Assembly (NCBI RefSeq): GCF_039652555.1
Contig: NZ_JBDJAF010000001.1
Location: 1,488,001 to 1,552,000, forward strand
Direction: 5' to 3'
Source: Parafrigoribacterium mesophilum
Lineage (GTDB): Bacteria > Actinomycetota > Actinomycetes > Actinomycetales > Microbacteriaceae
DNA length: 64,000 bases
The notes under the pieces are model-generated. The model worked only from the letters and a program-made list of their open reading frames with translations, was not told the DNA's origin and did not search any database. The translations under genes were made by a program, and so were the position numbers. Below, piece after piece: positions 8,626-17,123 of this stretch (position 1 is the stretch's first letter; every line of letters begins with the position of its first letter).

Positions 8626-10416
8626 TCAGTCCTTGCCGTGCGGAAGGAACTCCTGCGCCTTGGTCTTGACCAGTTCCTTGAGCACCCCCCACCGATCCAC
8701 GTCGCCCTTGAGCATCGCCTCGGCGAGATCCTTGGCCTGCTCGAAGGTCGCGTGCGGTGGGATCGGCGGCACATCCGGGTCGACGTGCACGTCGAGTACC
8801 GTCGGTCGATCCGCCGACAGCGCCTGCTCCCAGGCGACGCCCAGTTCCTCCGGGTCGGTGACCGGCACCCCGCGCAGGCCGAGGCTGTTGGCGAATCCGG
8901 CGTAGTCGACATCGGGCAGCCGCTGCGACTCGACGAATTTCGGGGAGCCACCCATGGCGCGCAGTTCCCAGGTGACCTCGTTGAGGTCGTTGTTGTGCAG
9001 CACGGCGACGATGAAGCGGGGATCAGACCACTGCTCCCAGTACCGCTTGAGCGTGATCAGCTCGGCCATGCCGTTCATCTGCATGGCGCCGTCGCCGGCG
9101 AACACAATCACCGGTCTGGTCGGATTACCGAACTTGGCGCCGATGCCGTACGGCACGCCGGGTCCCATGGTGGCCAGTGTGCCCGAGAGTGAACCACGGA
9201 TGTCCCCATGGAATTTCAGGTGACGTGCGTACCAGTTCGCCGATGATCCGGAGTCGGCCGTCACGATGGCATCATCCGGCAACCGGGATGACAGCTCGGA
9301 GAACAGCCGCATCGGATTGATCGGGTCGGCGGACACCATCGCCCGCTTCCGCATGGTTTCCCACCACTTCCCAACACCCGATTCGACGTTTTCACGCCAG
9401 GACCGGTCTTCCTTGCGGTTCAGCAGCGGGATGAGGGCCTGCAGTGTCGCCTTCGCGTCGCCGACGATGTTGAGTTCGTACGGGTACCGCATCCCGATCA
9501 TGGTGGGATCCAGGTCGATCTGCACCCCTCTGGCGCTGCCGGATTCCGGCATGAACTGGGTGTACGGAAAGCTCGAACCGATCGTGAGCAGCGTGTCGCA
9601 CTCCATCATCAGGTCGTAACTGGGCTTGGTGCCCAGCAGCCCGATCGATCCGGTGACATACGGCAACTCGTCGGAGAGCACGTCCTTGCCCAGCAACGCC
9701 TTCGCCACCCCGGCGCCGAGCAGGTCGGCCACCTGCTCCAGTTCGGTTCTGGCGCCGCGCGCTCCGTTGCCGACGAGCATCGCCACCTTCGTCCCATCGT
9801 TGAGCAGATCGGCCGCCGCACGAATGGCCTCCGGGTCCGGGGCGGTGCTGCCCCAGTCGACGCCGACACTCGATGGCACCATCTTGAACTCGTGGGTCGG
9901 CGCCGCGTAGTCCAGCTCTTGCACGTCGGAGGGGATGATGACGGCGGTGACCGATCGCCTGGTTTGCGCGATCCGGATGGCGCGGTCCAGTACATTGGGC
10001 AGCTGCTCCGGCACGGTCACCATCTGCACGTAGTCGCCGGCAACATCCTTGAACAGGGTGAGCAGGTCCACTTCCTGTTGGTAGGAGCCACCCATCGCGC
10101 TCCGGGCGGTCTGGCCTACGATGGCCACGACGGGAACGTGGTCGAGTTTCGCATCGTAGAGCCCGTTGAGCAGGTGGATCGCGCCGGGTCCGGATGTCGC
10201 CAGACACACCCCGAAGGTGTCGGTGAACTTGGCGTAGCCGACCGCCTCGAACGCCGCCATCTCCTCGTGCCTGGCCTGGATGAACTGTGGCTCGTTGTCG
10301 GCGCGCCCGAACGCCGCGACGATGCCGTTGATGCCGTCACCGGGGTAGGCGAACACCTTCTGCACACCCCACTCCCGCAATCGGCCCACCAGATAATCTG
10401 CTACTTGCTGCGCCAT
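8626..10416 (-). CDS. thiamine diphosphate-dependent enzyme, pyruvate oxidase/acetolactate synthase-like
   Basis: 596 residues with the three-domain POX/ALS layout: PYR domain at the N-terminus with the ThDP-activating Glu at 51-52 (ARHEEMAAFE), a central Rossmann-like domain, and the PP domain with the ThDP motif GDGAMQMNG (~442) ending in NN (~474). It may decarboxylate a 2-oxo acid; members of this branch are usually labelled pyruvate oxidase-like without proof. It lies 22 bases after the GMC oxidoreductase and 6 bases before the enolase-superfamily gene in one operon. There is no C-terminal PoxB-type membrane-binding helix that I can recognise. Confidence 0.85.
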   Translation of the reverse strand: MAQQVADYLVGRLREWGVQKVFAYPGDGINGIVAAFGRADNEPQFIQARHEEMAAFEAVGYAKFTDTFGVCLATSGPGAIHLLNGLYDAKLDHVPVVAIVGQTARSAMGGSYQQEVDLLTLFKDVAGDYVQMVTVPEQLPNVLDRAIRIAQTRRSVTAVIIPSDVQELDYAAPTHEFKMVPSSVGVDWGSTAPDPEAIRAAADLLNDGTKVAMLVGNGARGARTELEQVADLLGAGVAKALLGKDVLSDELPYVTGSIGLLGTKPSYDLMMECDTLLTIGSSFPYTQFMPESGSARGVQIDLDPTMIGMRYPYELNIVGDAKATLQALIPLLNRKEDRSWRENVESGVGKWWETMRKRAMVSADPINPMRLFSELSSRLPDDAIVTADSGSSANWYARHLKFHGDIRGSLSGTLATMGPGVPYGIGAKFGNPTRPVIVFAGDGAMQMNGMAELITLKRYWEQWSDPRFIVAVLHNNDLNEVTWELRAMGGSPKFVESQRLPDVDYAGFANSLGLRGVPVTDPEELGVAWEQALSADRPTVLDVHVDPDVPPIPPHATFEQAKDLAEAMLKGDVDRWGVLKELVKTKAQEFLPHGKD

Positions 10417-10438
10417 GTCGGTCTCCTTTCCGTGCGCA

Positions 10439-12109
10439 CTATGCCGCTGTACCCGCTGTGGCCAGTCGGTCGGCGGCGCGGGCGGCGAGGGCCATGATGG
10501 TCAACGCCGGATTCGCGGCCCCTTGAGTCGGCAGCACGCTGCCGTCGCAGATCAGCAGGTTGGGAACAGCGAAGCTGCGGCAGTCAGCGTTCACGACGCC
10601 GTGCTCTTCGTCCGCCGCCATCCTGGCTCCCCCGACCAGGTGCGCGAACCGCTGAATGGTGATGACCTCCTGCGCGCCCGCCGCCGTGAGGATGCGCTCC
10701 ATCACCTCCTGGGCGGCAGTCACCAACTGCCGGTCGTTGTCGCACTGGGAGTACTCGAACCGGGCGATGGGTAGGCCGTTGCGATCGGTTTCTTGTGCAA
10801 GCGTCACCCGGTTGCCCGCCTGCGGCAGGAATTCGCACAGGGCACCGAGGCAGGCCCAGTGCACGTAGTCGCTCATGTAGTTGCGCAGGCTCGCACCCCA
10901 GTAGCCCTGCGCCATCACGTGCTCGGCCCACGTGATCGGCAGCGGCGATACCGTCTGCACCGAGAACCCGCGCTTGTAGGCGGCGTGCGGGTCGGTCTCG
11001 TAGAACGCCTCGGTGCTCACCTCCGGCGGCGGTGCCTTCCACATGCGCACCTCGGATGCGAACCTGCCGGCCGTCTGCGGCGCGCCCTGCACCATGAGGT
11101 AGCGACCGACCAGGTCGAAATCGTTGCAAAGCCCGTCGGGGAATCTCGGCGACACCGAGTTGAGCAGCAGCCGTGGCGTCTCGATGGAGTATCCGGCGAT
11201 GGCGACCATGCGGGCCGCCTGAAAGTGCGCTCGGCCGTTCTTGATGTAGTGCACCCCGGTGGCAAGCCCCGTGCGCCCGTCAATCTCCACCTTGGTCACC
11301 ATCGCATCGGAGCGCACTTCGGCGCCGTGGTCGAGGGCATCCGGGATATGGGTGATGAGCGGCGATGCTTTGGCGTTGACCTTGCAGCCCTGCAGGCAGA
11401 ACCCGCGGTAGATGCAGTGCGGGCGGTTTCCGAAGCGGCCGTTGACAATGGCGACCGGCCCGACCTTGGTGGGGATCCCACAGGTCAGCGCGCCGCGCTG
11501 GAACAGTTCGCCGTTGCCGGACACCGGATGCGGGCGCTGCGGATAGGAGTGCGGGTCACCCCACGGCCAGTGCTCCCCCGCCACCGGCAGCTCGTTCTCG
11601 ATGTCCGAGTAGTACGGTTTCAGGTCCTGGTAGTCCAGTGGCCAGTCGGCGCCGACACCGTCGCCGGTGAAAGTGTGGAAGTCGCTGGGATGGAACCTCG
11701 GCGTGTATCCGGCGTAGTGCACCATGGAGCCGCCGACTCCTCGGCCCGAGTTATTGGAGCCGAGCGGCACGGGGTCCGTCCCCGCGATGACCCGGGGCTC
11801 CGTCCAGTACAGGTGGTGTGAACCGGCCTCGTCGCTGACCCAGTCCGTTTCGGGGTTCCAAAACGGGCCGGCATCCAGCGCAGCCACGCGAAGGCCACGC
11901 CGAGCAAGCCGTTGCAGCAGGGTGGATCCGCCGGCGCCGCAGCCCACGATCACGAGGTCGAGTTCATCGTCGTCATCGAAGCGGCGCATGTTCTCGCGCA
12001 GCCGCGGCAGCATTTCCGAGCCGCTGGCTGTGAGCAGCCACGCGGAGTCGTTGCGTGAGGACACGGTGTGCCTCGCAGATACCGGGTTGCTCGTGCCTGT
12101 CGGGTTCAC
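10439..12109 (-). CDS. GMC-family FAD oxidoreductase, gluconate 2-dehydrogenase large-subunit-like
   Basis: 556 residues. The FAD-binding motif DLVIVGCGAGGS begins near residue 52, followed by the GMC signature GRGVGGSMVHYAGY. The C-terminal GMC_oxred_C region (HLVGGARMA; PTQGAANPALTIMALAAR) holds the catalytic His/Asn area. Expected to oxidise an alcohol or sugar-acid hydroxyl and pass electrons to quinone or another acceptor. GTG 12109 overlaps the TGA of the small-subunit gene (GTGA), so the two are coupled. A shorter start at the internal Met just before RRFDDDDELDLVIVG is possible. Substrate unknown. Confidence 0.87.
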   Translation of the reverse strand: MNPTGTSNPVSARHTVSSRNDSAWLLTASGSEMLPRLRENMRRFDDDDELDLVIVGCGAGGSTLLQRLARRGLRVAALDAGPFWNPETDWVSDEAGSHHLYWTEPRVIAGTDPVPLGSNNSGRGVGGSMVHYAGYTPRFHPSDFHTFTGDGVGADWPLDYQDLKPYYSDIENELPVAGEHWPWGDPHSYPQRPHPVSGNGELFQRGALTCGIPTKVGPVAIVNGRFGNRPHCIYRGFCLQGCKVNAKASPLITHIPDALDHGAEVRSDAMVTKVEIDGRTGLATGVHYIKNGRAHFQAARMVAIAGYSIETPRLLLNSVSPRFPDGLCNDFDLVGRYLMVQGAPQTAGRFASEVRMWKAPPPEVSTEAFYETDPHAAYKRGFSVQTVSPLPITWAEHVMAQGYWGASLRNYMSDYVHWACLGALCEFLPQAGNRVTLAQETDRNGLPIARFEYSQCDNDRQLVTAAQEVMERILTAAGAQEVITIQRFAHLVGGARMAADEEHGVVNADCRSFAVPNLLICDGSVLPTQGAANPALTIMALAARAADRLATAGTAA

Positions 12110-12768
12110 GATGTGCCCTTGTCCACGGCGTCCCCCCGGGGGCGGACCGGGTTATCGAACGGATTCGCATCCGGAACCTCGAACGGCTCCAGGCGGTCGA
12201 TCCCGAGATTCTTATAGCCGCGCGGGTACGCGGGGCCACCGAACCCGATCTCGTCCCACGCCCACGGATGCGAGTAAAACGCCGTACAGGCGTACCTGGT
12301 CCACAAACTCCAGAGCCGGTCAGCCGGAAAGCCGCGCCACGAACCCCTGCCCAGGGCGTGGATGCTGTTCAGGATCGCTGCCTGATCCTCGCGCGCACAG
12401 CCGGCGAAGTCATCGCCGTGTTCTTCCCGGGCTTCGTCATCGAGGGCGGCCAGCGACCTGGACCAGGCTTCCCGGTCCGGCGGCAGGTTGTCATAATGCC
12501 AGCCATCGGTTTGATCCTCAGCCAGCCGGGCGTCGATGAGCTCGACAACTCGAACTCGCGGCTCATCGCGCTGATCGAGCAACTGGTCGACGAGGGCCCG
12601 GGCGCACGCCTCTTCCTGCGGCGTGAAGAACCGGATACCGGGAAGGGGGCCGAGGCGGGACTCGACCGCCGCACGAGTCACCGGGTCCCAGCGGCCAGCC
12701 TGCGCCATCGTGTGGAAACCCGGGTATCGCCGCCCGCCGTCGGCCGGACGCGCCGGCAGTTGCATCAT
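12106..12768 (-). CDS. gluconate 2-dehydrogenase subunit 3 family protein
   Basis: 220 residues from the ATG that overlaps the upstream stop (ATGA). It resembles the small (gamma) subunit of gluconate/sorbitol dehydrogenases: FFTPQEEACARALVDQLL is the typical start of that domain and the end has the aromatic FYSHPWAWDEIGFGGPAYP patch. It should pair with the GMC flavoprotein encoded next. Unlike many members there is no clear Tat signal, so the complex could be cytoplasmic or held by the neighbouring membrane protein. Confidence 0.8.
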   Translation of the reverse strand: MMQLPARPADGGRRYPGFHTMAQAGRWDPVTRAAVESRLGPLPGIRFFTPQEEACARALVDQLLDQRDEPRVRVVELIDARLAEDQTDGWHYDNLPPDREAWSRSLAALDDEAREEHGDDFAGCAREDQAAILNSIHALGRGSWRGFPADRLWSLWTRYACTAFYSHPWAWDEIGFGGPAYPRGYKNLGIDRLEPFEVPDANPFDNPVRPRGDAVDKGTS

Positions 12769-13196
12769 TTCTCTCGCCTGAGCAGTGCCGCGAGCAGGCC
12801 CATGCCTCCGACCAGGGTGACCAGCAGCGGCGCCATCAACGGCGGTCCCATTTCCATGTTGTAGCGAAAATTCCGCCAACCGCCCGGCTTCTGCTTGATC
12901 CCGCGCCCGTGCAGCCAAGTGCCCTGCAGCCCATTGGCCACGATGATGCCGGACGCGAGCGGCAAGAATGTCTTTGCCATCCGCCGACTCACCACTCCCG
13001 CTACACCAGCGGCGGCGCCGACCGGGCCGAGCACGACCGGCGCCCACATCCACTTGTTGCCGAAGCTGGCCTTGTCGTGCTCGAAATAGATTTCAGCGGC
13101 GCTGACTAGTGCCCCGGCCGCCGTCATGGCGGACAAGCTGCGCTCGAACCGCCCCGTCTTGACATCTTGGACTATTCGATCAATTTCGCGGACCAC
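12765..13196 (-). CDS. membrane protein of the GMC oxidoreductase operon
   Basis: 143 residues from a GTG start. About three to four hydrophobic segments are visible (MTAAGALVSAAEIYF; the Val/Gly-rich VLGPVGAAAGVAGVVS; LASGIIVANGLQG; LLVTLVGGMGLLAAL). First gene of the operon, overlapping the small subunit gene by four bases. I do not recognise a named family; its position suggests a membrane anchor or quinone-facing partner of the dehydrogenase. Confidence 0.72.
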   Translation of the reverse strand: MVREIDRIVQDVKTGRFERSLSAMTAAGALVSAAEIYFEHDKASFGNKWMWAPVVLGPVGAAAGVAGVVSRRMAKTFLPLASGIIVANGLQGTWLHGRGIKQKPGGWRNFRYNMEMGPPLMAPLLVTLVGGMGLLAALLRREK

Positions 13197-13254
13197 AAAG
13201 ATCCAGCTTGTGCGGATTCAGCCAGACCGCAACCCGCTGGGAGCAAACACGCAG

Positions 13255-13683
13255 CTAACGTCGATTCTGTTCCGGGTGGTCGCTGCTCTCAGAGCCCGCA
13301 TGGCGGGCCGAAGTACGCGGCTCATCCGCGGTGTCCCTCGGGCGTCCGCGCACGTCGGTGTCGGGGTCGAGCGAGTTGGCCTCACGAAGCTGGTCGTCTG
13401 ATCGGGAGCGGACCGATTCAGCCTCCTGTGCCCGTTCACGCGCCTCGCGGCGCAACCGTTCCGCGTCGACCTCGGCCTGCTTCGCATCGGCCTCGGCTCG
13501 CGTGGCTTTGGCTTCACTCTCGCGCGCGCCAAGTTCGTTGTCCCGGGCGTTCTGCCGCAACTCGGCTGCCTTGGTGCGGTGCGCGTCGAGCGTTCTCCTT
13601 CGACCGAGGTAGAGCACCACCCCGAGCACGATGAGGATAACGACGATCACGACGATGATCCAGACCAACGTTGTGGTGTCCAT
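13255..13683 (-). CDS. single-pass membrane protein with long charged coiled-coil tail
   Basis: 142 residues. One N-terminal transmembrane helix (VWIIVVIVVILIVLGVVLYL), then a basic RRR stop-transfer and ~100 hydrophilic residues rich in Ala, Glu, Arg and Gln with heptad-like spacing (AELRQNARDNELGARESEAK), ending in a disordered Asp/Arg/Ser tail. GAAAGAAG precedes the ATG at 13683. Function unknown. Similar coiled-coil membrane proteins with small PMP3-like or hydrophobic neighbours are common in Microbacteriaceae; an envelope-stress role is only a guess. Confidence 0.72.
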   Translation of the reverse strand: MDTTTLVWIIVVIVVILIVLGVVLYLGRRRTLDAHRTKAAELRQNARDNELGARESEAKATRAEADAKQAEVDAERLRREARERAQEAESVRSRSDDQLREANSLDPDTDVRGRPRDTADEPRTSARHAGSESSDHPEQNRR

Positions 13684-13729
13684 AAAGATTCTGCTTCTTT
13701 CGGTTCGTAGGGACTTGGGTCCGGCCCCG

Positions 13730-13894
13730 CTAGACCGACCGGCGTCCCGAAATGAAGCGGAACAGCCAGGCGATGATCGCGATGACCAAGAGAACAATTC
13801 CGATCCACAGCAGGAAGTTCAACGCTTGGTTGAAACCTCCGACGAAAAGCAGAATGATCGCGATGATCGCCAGGATGATGAAGAGCGAGTTCAT
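13730..13894 (-). CDS. 54-aa hydrophobic membrane protein, paralogue A
   Basis: Two predicted transmembrane helices (SLFIILAIIAIILLFVGGF and FLLWIGIVLLVIAIIAWLF) and a basic end ISGRRSV. AAAAGGA precedes the ATG by about 8 bases. It is a clear paralogue of the 54-aa protein at 14568-14732 (shared LLFVGGF, FLLWIGI, ISGR). Family function unknown. Confidence 0.72.
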   Translation of the reverse strand: MNSLFIILAIIAIILLFVGGFNQALNFLLWIGIVLLVIAIIAWLFRFISGRRSV

Positions 13895-13898
13895 GTGC

Positions 13899-14084
13899 TT
13901 AGTCCTTTTCTCTTGTGCGTTGCGCGCCCTGCCGGTCCTGACCAACGGTGGCGGCCAGGGAACTGTGCAGGTTGTCGATTTGGAGTTTCGCTATTGATGC
14001 GGAGGTGCCGCCCACCGCAGAGCGGGGAGCCAGCAGGTCGGTAGCGCGATTCTGGGCGCTGACGGAGTCTCGTTGCTTAGGCAT
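13899..14084 (-). CDS. possible 61-aa hydrophilic protein
   Basis: An ATG overlapping the TAA of the upstream gene opens a 61-codon frame (MPKQRDSVSAQNRATDLLAP...), ending 5 bases before the 54-aa membrane protein gene. The overlap and the way it fills the gap favour a real coupled gene, but composition gives no family and there is no independent evidence. Confidence 0.3.
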   Translation of the reverse strand: MPKQRDSVSAQNRATDLLAPRSAVGGTSASIAKLQIDNLHSSLAATVGQDRQGAQRTREKD

Positions 14085-14385
14085 GAGACGGCAACCAGGA
14101 TAGGACGTGCTCGGTTCCGGTGGCCGGCGGGCTGACGCGGACGAAGTGCGCGATGGCATCCTCGAGGGTGGCGTAGGTGAACCACTCGAAGCCACGGCCC
14201 ATCTGCATGACCTCGAACACGCCGTCCTTTTCCTCGACGAATCCGATCAGTGCGCGAGCGTCGTCGTGTTGTGAGAACCTGGTGTCGCAGATGCGCCACG
14301 CCGACGGTGAAAGGCTTTGGACGTCGATGTTGCAGGCCTCCGGGGCGTTTACCGCATATGCGGTTTGCTTCGTTGTGAGATGCAC
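14077..14385 (-). CDS. hypothetical protein, 102 aa
   Basis: Starts at GTG 14385 behind a strong AGGAGGGGAAAC ribosome site, which decides against the longer frame upstream. Soluble, mixed alpha/beta composition (FVEEKDGVFEVMQMGRGFEWF), no signal peptide. Similar proteins occur in Microbacteriaceae but I do not know a function. Confidence 0.65.
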   Translation of the reverse strand: MHLTTKQTAYAVNAPEACNIDVQSLSPSAWRICDTRFSQHDDARALIGFVEEKDGVFEVMQMGRGFEWFTYATLEDAIAHFVRVSPPATGTEHVLSWLPSHA

Positions 14386-14520
14386 GTTTCCCCTCCTGAA
14401 TGGTGCGGGGCGCTTGTAGGTAGAACGCCCTCTCTCTTTCGTATTGAACCCGCAGTGTCCCCCCACCAACAAGGGGTTGTCCGTCCCTGAGCTTTGTGGT
14501 AATTCCGCCGCGGCGGCGCG

Positions 14521-14553
14521 AAAAAGCGCCCGGGCGCCATGGGCACCCGGGCG
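14521..14553 (-). terminator. rho-independent terminator
   Basis: On the minus strand a near-perfect stem GCGCCCGGG...CCCGGGCGC is followed at once by TTTTT. It lies 15 bases after the stop of the 54-aa paralogue at 14568, so it ends that transcript before the next gene. Confidence 0.85.
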
Positions 14554-14567
14554 CAACAGATGTTCGG

Positions 14568-14732
14568 TCAGACGCTGCTGCTACGGCCGGAGATAGATCT
14601 CACCAGCCAGACGATCACTGCGATGACCAACAGCAGAATGCCGATCCAGAGCAGGAACTTGAGAGTAGCCACGAACCCGCCAACAAAGAGCAGGATGACT
14701 CCGATAATTGCGAGAATCACGAGCAGAGACAT
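14568..14732 (-). CDS. 54-aa hydrophobic membrane protein, paralogue B
   Basis: Translation begins MSLLVILAIIGVILLFVGG and continues through a second helix (FLLWIGILLLVIAVIVWLV) to a basic/Ser tail ISGRSSSV. Same length and layout as paralogue A at 13730. It has its own terminator and is separated from A by an unrelated gene, so the pair is probably an old duplication with separate regulation. Function unknown. Confidence 0.72.
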   Translation of the reverse strand: MSLLVILAIIGVILLFVGGFVATLKFLLWIGILLLVIAVIVWLVRSISGRSSSV

Positions 14733-14854
14733 TGTGTGTTACCTACCATTCCGTGTTGATCCGCCGGGGTACGACGGACGCATCACACGGTAGGACCACC
14801 GCACGTTACCGTCCAGGTGAGGCCTAAGAACGTACAGGCAACTCCCAGGCGACC

Positions 14855-15856
14855 TCAGAAGGCGATGGCGGCTGCCAGGCCGAGCCCGAACACGAGCACG
14901 GTGAGGCTGGTCAGACGTAACGCGAGCATGAATTCTGGAGCGGTTTTACCCGTGGCGACGATGAGCGCAGCGGGAACCGCCAGGAGCAAGGCGAAGTACA
15001 CGAGCGGCGCGTTCAGGTAGAACACCGCGAAGAAAATCAGGATCAGGAAGGGGATCGTCATGAAGATGCCGAACAGGATGCGCGAGAGCTTCGCTCCCAG
15101 CAGCACCGCGAGCGTGCGTTTGCGGGCCAGCGCGTCCTGCTCGAGATCTCGGAGGTTGTTCACCATGAGCACGGCGCAGGCCAGGCTGCCCGCTGCCGCC
15201 CCGGCCAGCCAGCTTTCGATGGTGACCGTGCCCACCTGCACATAGGTGGTTCCCGCGGTGGCGACCAGGCCGAAGAACACGAAGACGAACACTTCGCCGA
15301 GTCCGTAATAGCCGTATGGGTGCTTGCCGCCCGTGTAGAACCAGGCGGCCGCCACGCAGGCGGCGCCGACGACGAGTAACCAGTAGAAGCCGCTGGTCAC
15401 GACCACCGTGGCTCCGGCGGCCGCCGCCAGAGCGAAGAACGCTAACGCCACAGCCAGCACCGCGCGGGGTTTCGCCGCCCCGGACGCCGTCAGTCTGGCC
15501 GGGCCGATTCGATGCGCGTCGGTTCCGCGGATGCCATCGGAGTAGTCGTTGGCGTAATTGACGCCGATCTGTAGGCACAGGGCAACGGCGAGGCACAACA
15601 AAGCTCGCACCCAGTGCACTTCGCCGGGAGTGTAGACGAGTGCGGCCGCGGTGCCCAGGGCCACCGGCGCGACCGCGACCGGTAGGGTGCGGATGCGCGC
15701 CGCAGCGATCCAGTCCGAGGCGCCCGCCGCGGCCACCACCGCGCGTGGCTGTTGCCGACCGGGGTGGCCACCGGAGCGACTCTTCCCCGCTGCGGCTGAC
15801 CTCGGCGCAGCCGGACGCCCCCGCTGAGGTCGCTTCTTATTGGTCTTGTTGGCCAC
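14855..15856 (-). CDS. menA: 1,4-dihydroxy-2-naphthoate polyprenyltransferase
   Basis: 333 residues. UbiA-superfamily membrane prenyltransferase that joins DHNA to a polyprenyl diphosphate in menaquinone synthesis. The first Asp-rich site is NYANDYSDGIRGTD and the second is NNLRDLEQD; eight to nine hydrophobic segments surround them. A basic, disordered ~45-residue N-terminal extension (KKRPQRGRP...) precedes the family core. GTG start with AGTAGGATG upstream. Neighbours menE, menB and menC support the call. Confidence 0.93.
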   Translation of the reverse strand: MANKTNKKRPQRGRPAAPRSAAAGKSRSGGHPGRQQPRAVVAAAGASDWIAAARIRTLPVAVAPVALGTAAALVYTPGEVHWVRALLCLAVALCLQIGVNYANDYSDGIRGTDAHRIGPARLTASGAAKPRAVLAVALAFFALAAAAGATVVVTSGFYWLLVVGAACVAAAWFYTGGKHPYGYYGLGEVFVFVFFGLVATAGTTYVQVGTVTIESWLAGAAAGSLACAVLMVNNLRDLEQDALARKRTLAVLLGAKLSRILFGIFMTIPFLILIFFAVFYLNAPLVYFALLLAVPAALIVATGKTAPEFMLALRLTSLTVLVFGLGLAAAIAF

Positions 15857-15942
15857 GGGATCATCCTACTGGCGCGCGGAATGCGACCATGTGGAGGATG
15901 CCTCCTGGCAGGTAGATCGCTGCCGGTCAGCAGTCGGCGCCG

Positions 15943-15990
15943 TCAATGAGCAGCGCTGTCAATAATCAGCGCTGTCAACGAGCAGCGCTG
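15943..15990. repeat. three tandem 16-bp units over the menE stop codon
   Basis: Units start at 15943, 15959 and 15975 and read TCAAYGAGCAGCGCTG with one or two changes each. Since 16 is not a multiple of three, each unit changes frame; the TGA of menE falls at the border of the third unit, so copy-number change would alter the MenE C-terminus. Confidence 0.8.
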
Positions 15991-17105
15991 TCTGCGCTTG
16001 CCAAGGCCACCAGCGCGCGGCGGTCCGGCTTGCCGCTGGCCAACCGTGGCAGCACCGGCACAACGCGCACGGATGCCGGGGCGGCGGCCGGGCCCAGCAC
16101 TGCTTTGACGTCGTCGCGTAACCGAGTGAGGTCGACACTCGCCGTTGAGACGACCACGGGGACCTGGCCCCACCGGTCACTCGCGACGGCGACGACTACC
16201 GCTTCGCCAAGGCCGGGCATGGCACGTACCACGCGTTCCACGTCGGCTAACGACACCTTCACGCCGCCGGAAATGATGATGTCGTCCATCCGGCCGGTCA
16301 CGCGCAGCGTGCCGCCCTCCCATCGTCCTGTATCGCCGGTGCGGTACCAGCGCACGCCGTCGCTGAGCTGGAACCGGTCCGCGGTGCGCTGATCGTCGCC
16401 GAGGTAGCCCTCGGCGAGCACGCTGCCGGCCAGTTCCACCTGCCCGTCTGAAATGCGCACCCTGGTGTTGCCGATCGGGACGCCGTCGTACACGCATCCG
16501 CCCGAGGTCTCACTCGAGCCGTAGGTACGGGTGAGGTTGAGTCCGAGCTCGAGCGCGTGGGCGAGAACGTCCAGCGGAGTCGACTGGCCGCCGACAAGGA
16601 TTCGGTCGAAACGGCGCAATACCCCCAGTGCGCGCTCCGCCGCCAGCAGCCGGCGCAATTGCGCCGGGACCAGCGACACGAACCGTAAGTCGGCATCCAT
16701 GCTCCTGGCGGCCTGGACGAACCGGCCTACGTCGAAGTGCCCGCCGGGCAGCATCACCGGTTCGGTTTCGGCGGCCAGGGACCGCACCAGCACGTTGGTT
16801 CCTGCCACATAGTGGGCGGGTAGCGCAAGCAGCCACTGACCAGGGCCGCCCAGCGCCGACGCGGACGCCGCAGCGCTGGACAGCAGCGCATCCGCGCTCA
16901 GGGCGACACGTTTGGGCCGACCGGTGGACCCGCTGGTCTCCACCACCAGGGCGATCCGCTGTGCCACGGTGGAGGGCAACCCTGCCGGATCGAACCCAGT
17001 GGCGGCCGGCAGGATGGCCGGCCCGTCGGCCGTCAAGGCCTGCCGCAGCGCGGCGAGCACAATGGACGCATCCGCCGCGGGCACCACCCTCAGCTCACGA
17101 GTCAC
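15975..17105 (-). CDS. menE: o-succinylbenzoate-CoA ligase
   Basis: 376 residues, short form typical of actinobacterial MenE. Adenylate-forming motifs: VETSGSTGRPKRV (P-loop), TYGSSETSGG, WYRTGDTGRW, and the C-terminal lysine in LASGKPDRRAL. It activates OSB to OSB-CoA for MenB. GTG start 19 bases after the menB stop on the same strand. The last residues (ASADSAAR) are encoded by a 16-bp tandem repeat and are probably not conserved. Confidence 0.92.
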   Translation of the reverse strand: MTRELRVVPAADASIVLAALRQALTADGPAILPAATGFDPAGLPSTVAQRIALVVETSGSTGRPKRVALSADALLSSAAASASALGGPGQWLLALPAHYVAGTNVLVRSLAAETEPVMLPGGHFDVGRFVQAARSMDADLRFVSLVPAQLRRLLAAERALGVLRRFDRILVGGQSTPLDVLAHALELGLNLTRTYGSSETSGGCVYDGVPIGNTRVRISDGQVELAGSVLAEGYLGDDQRTADRFQLSDGVRWYRTGDTGRWEGGTLRVTGRMDDIIISGGVKVSLADVERVVRAMPGLGEAVVVAVASDRWGQVPVVVSTASVDLTRLRDDVKAVLGPAAAPASVRVVPVLPRLASGKPDRRALVALASADSAAR

Positions 17106-17123
17106 AGCAGCTCCGGGGCGGCA

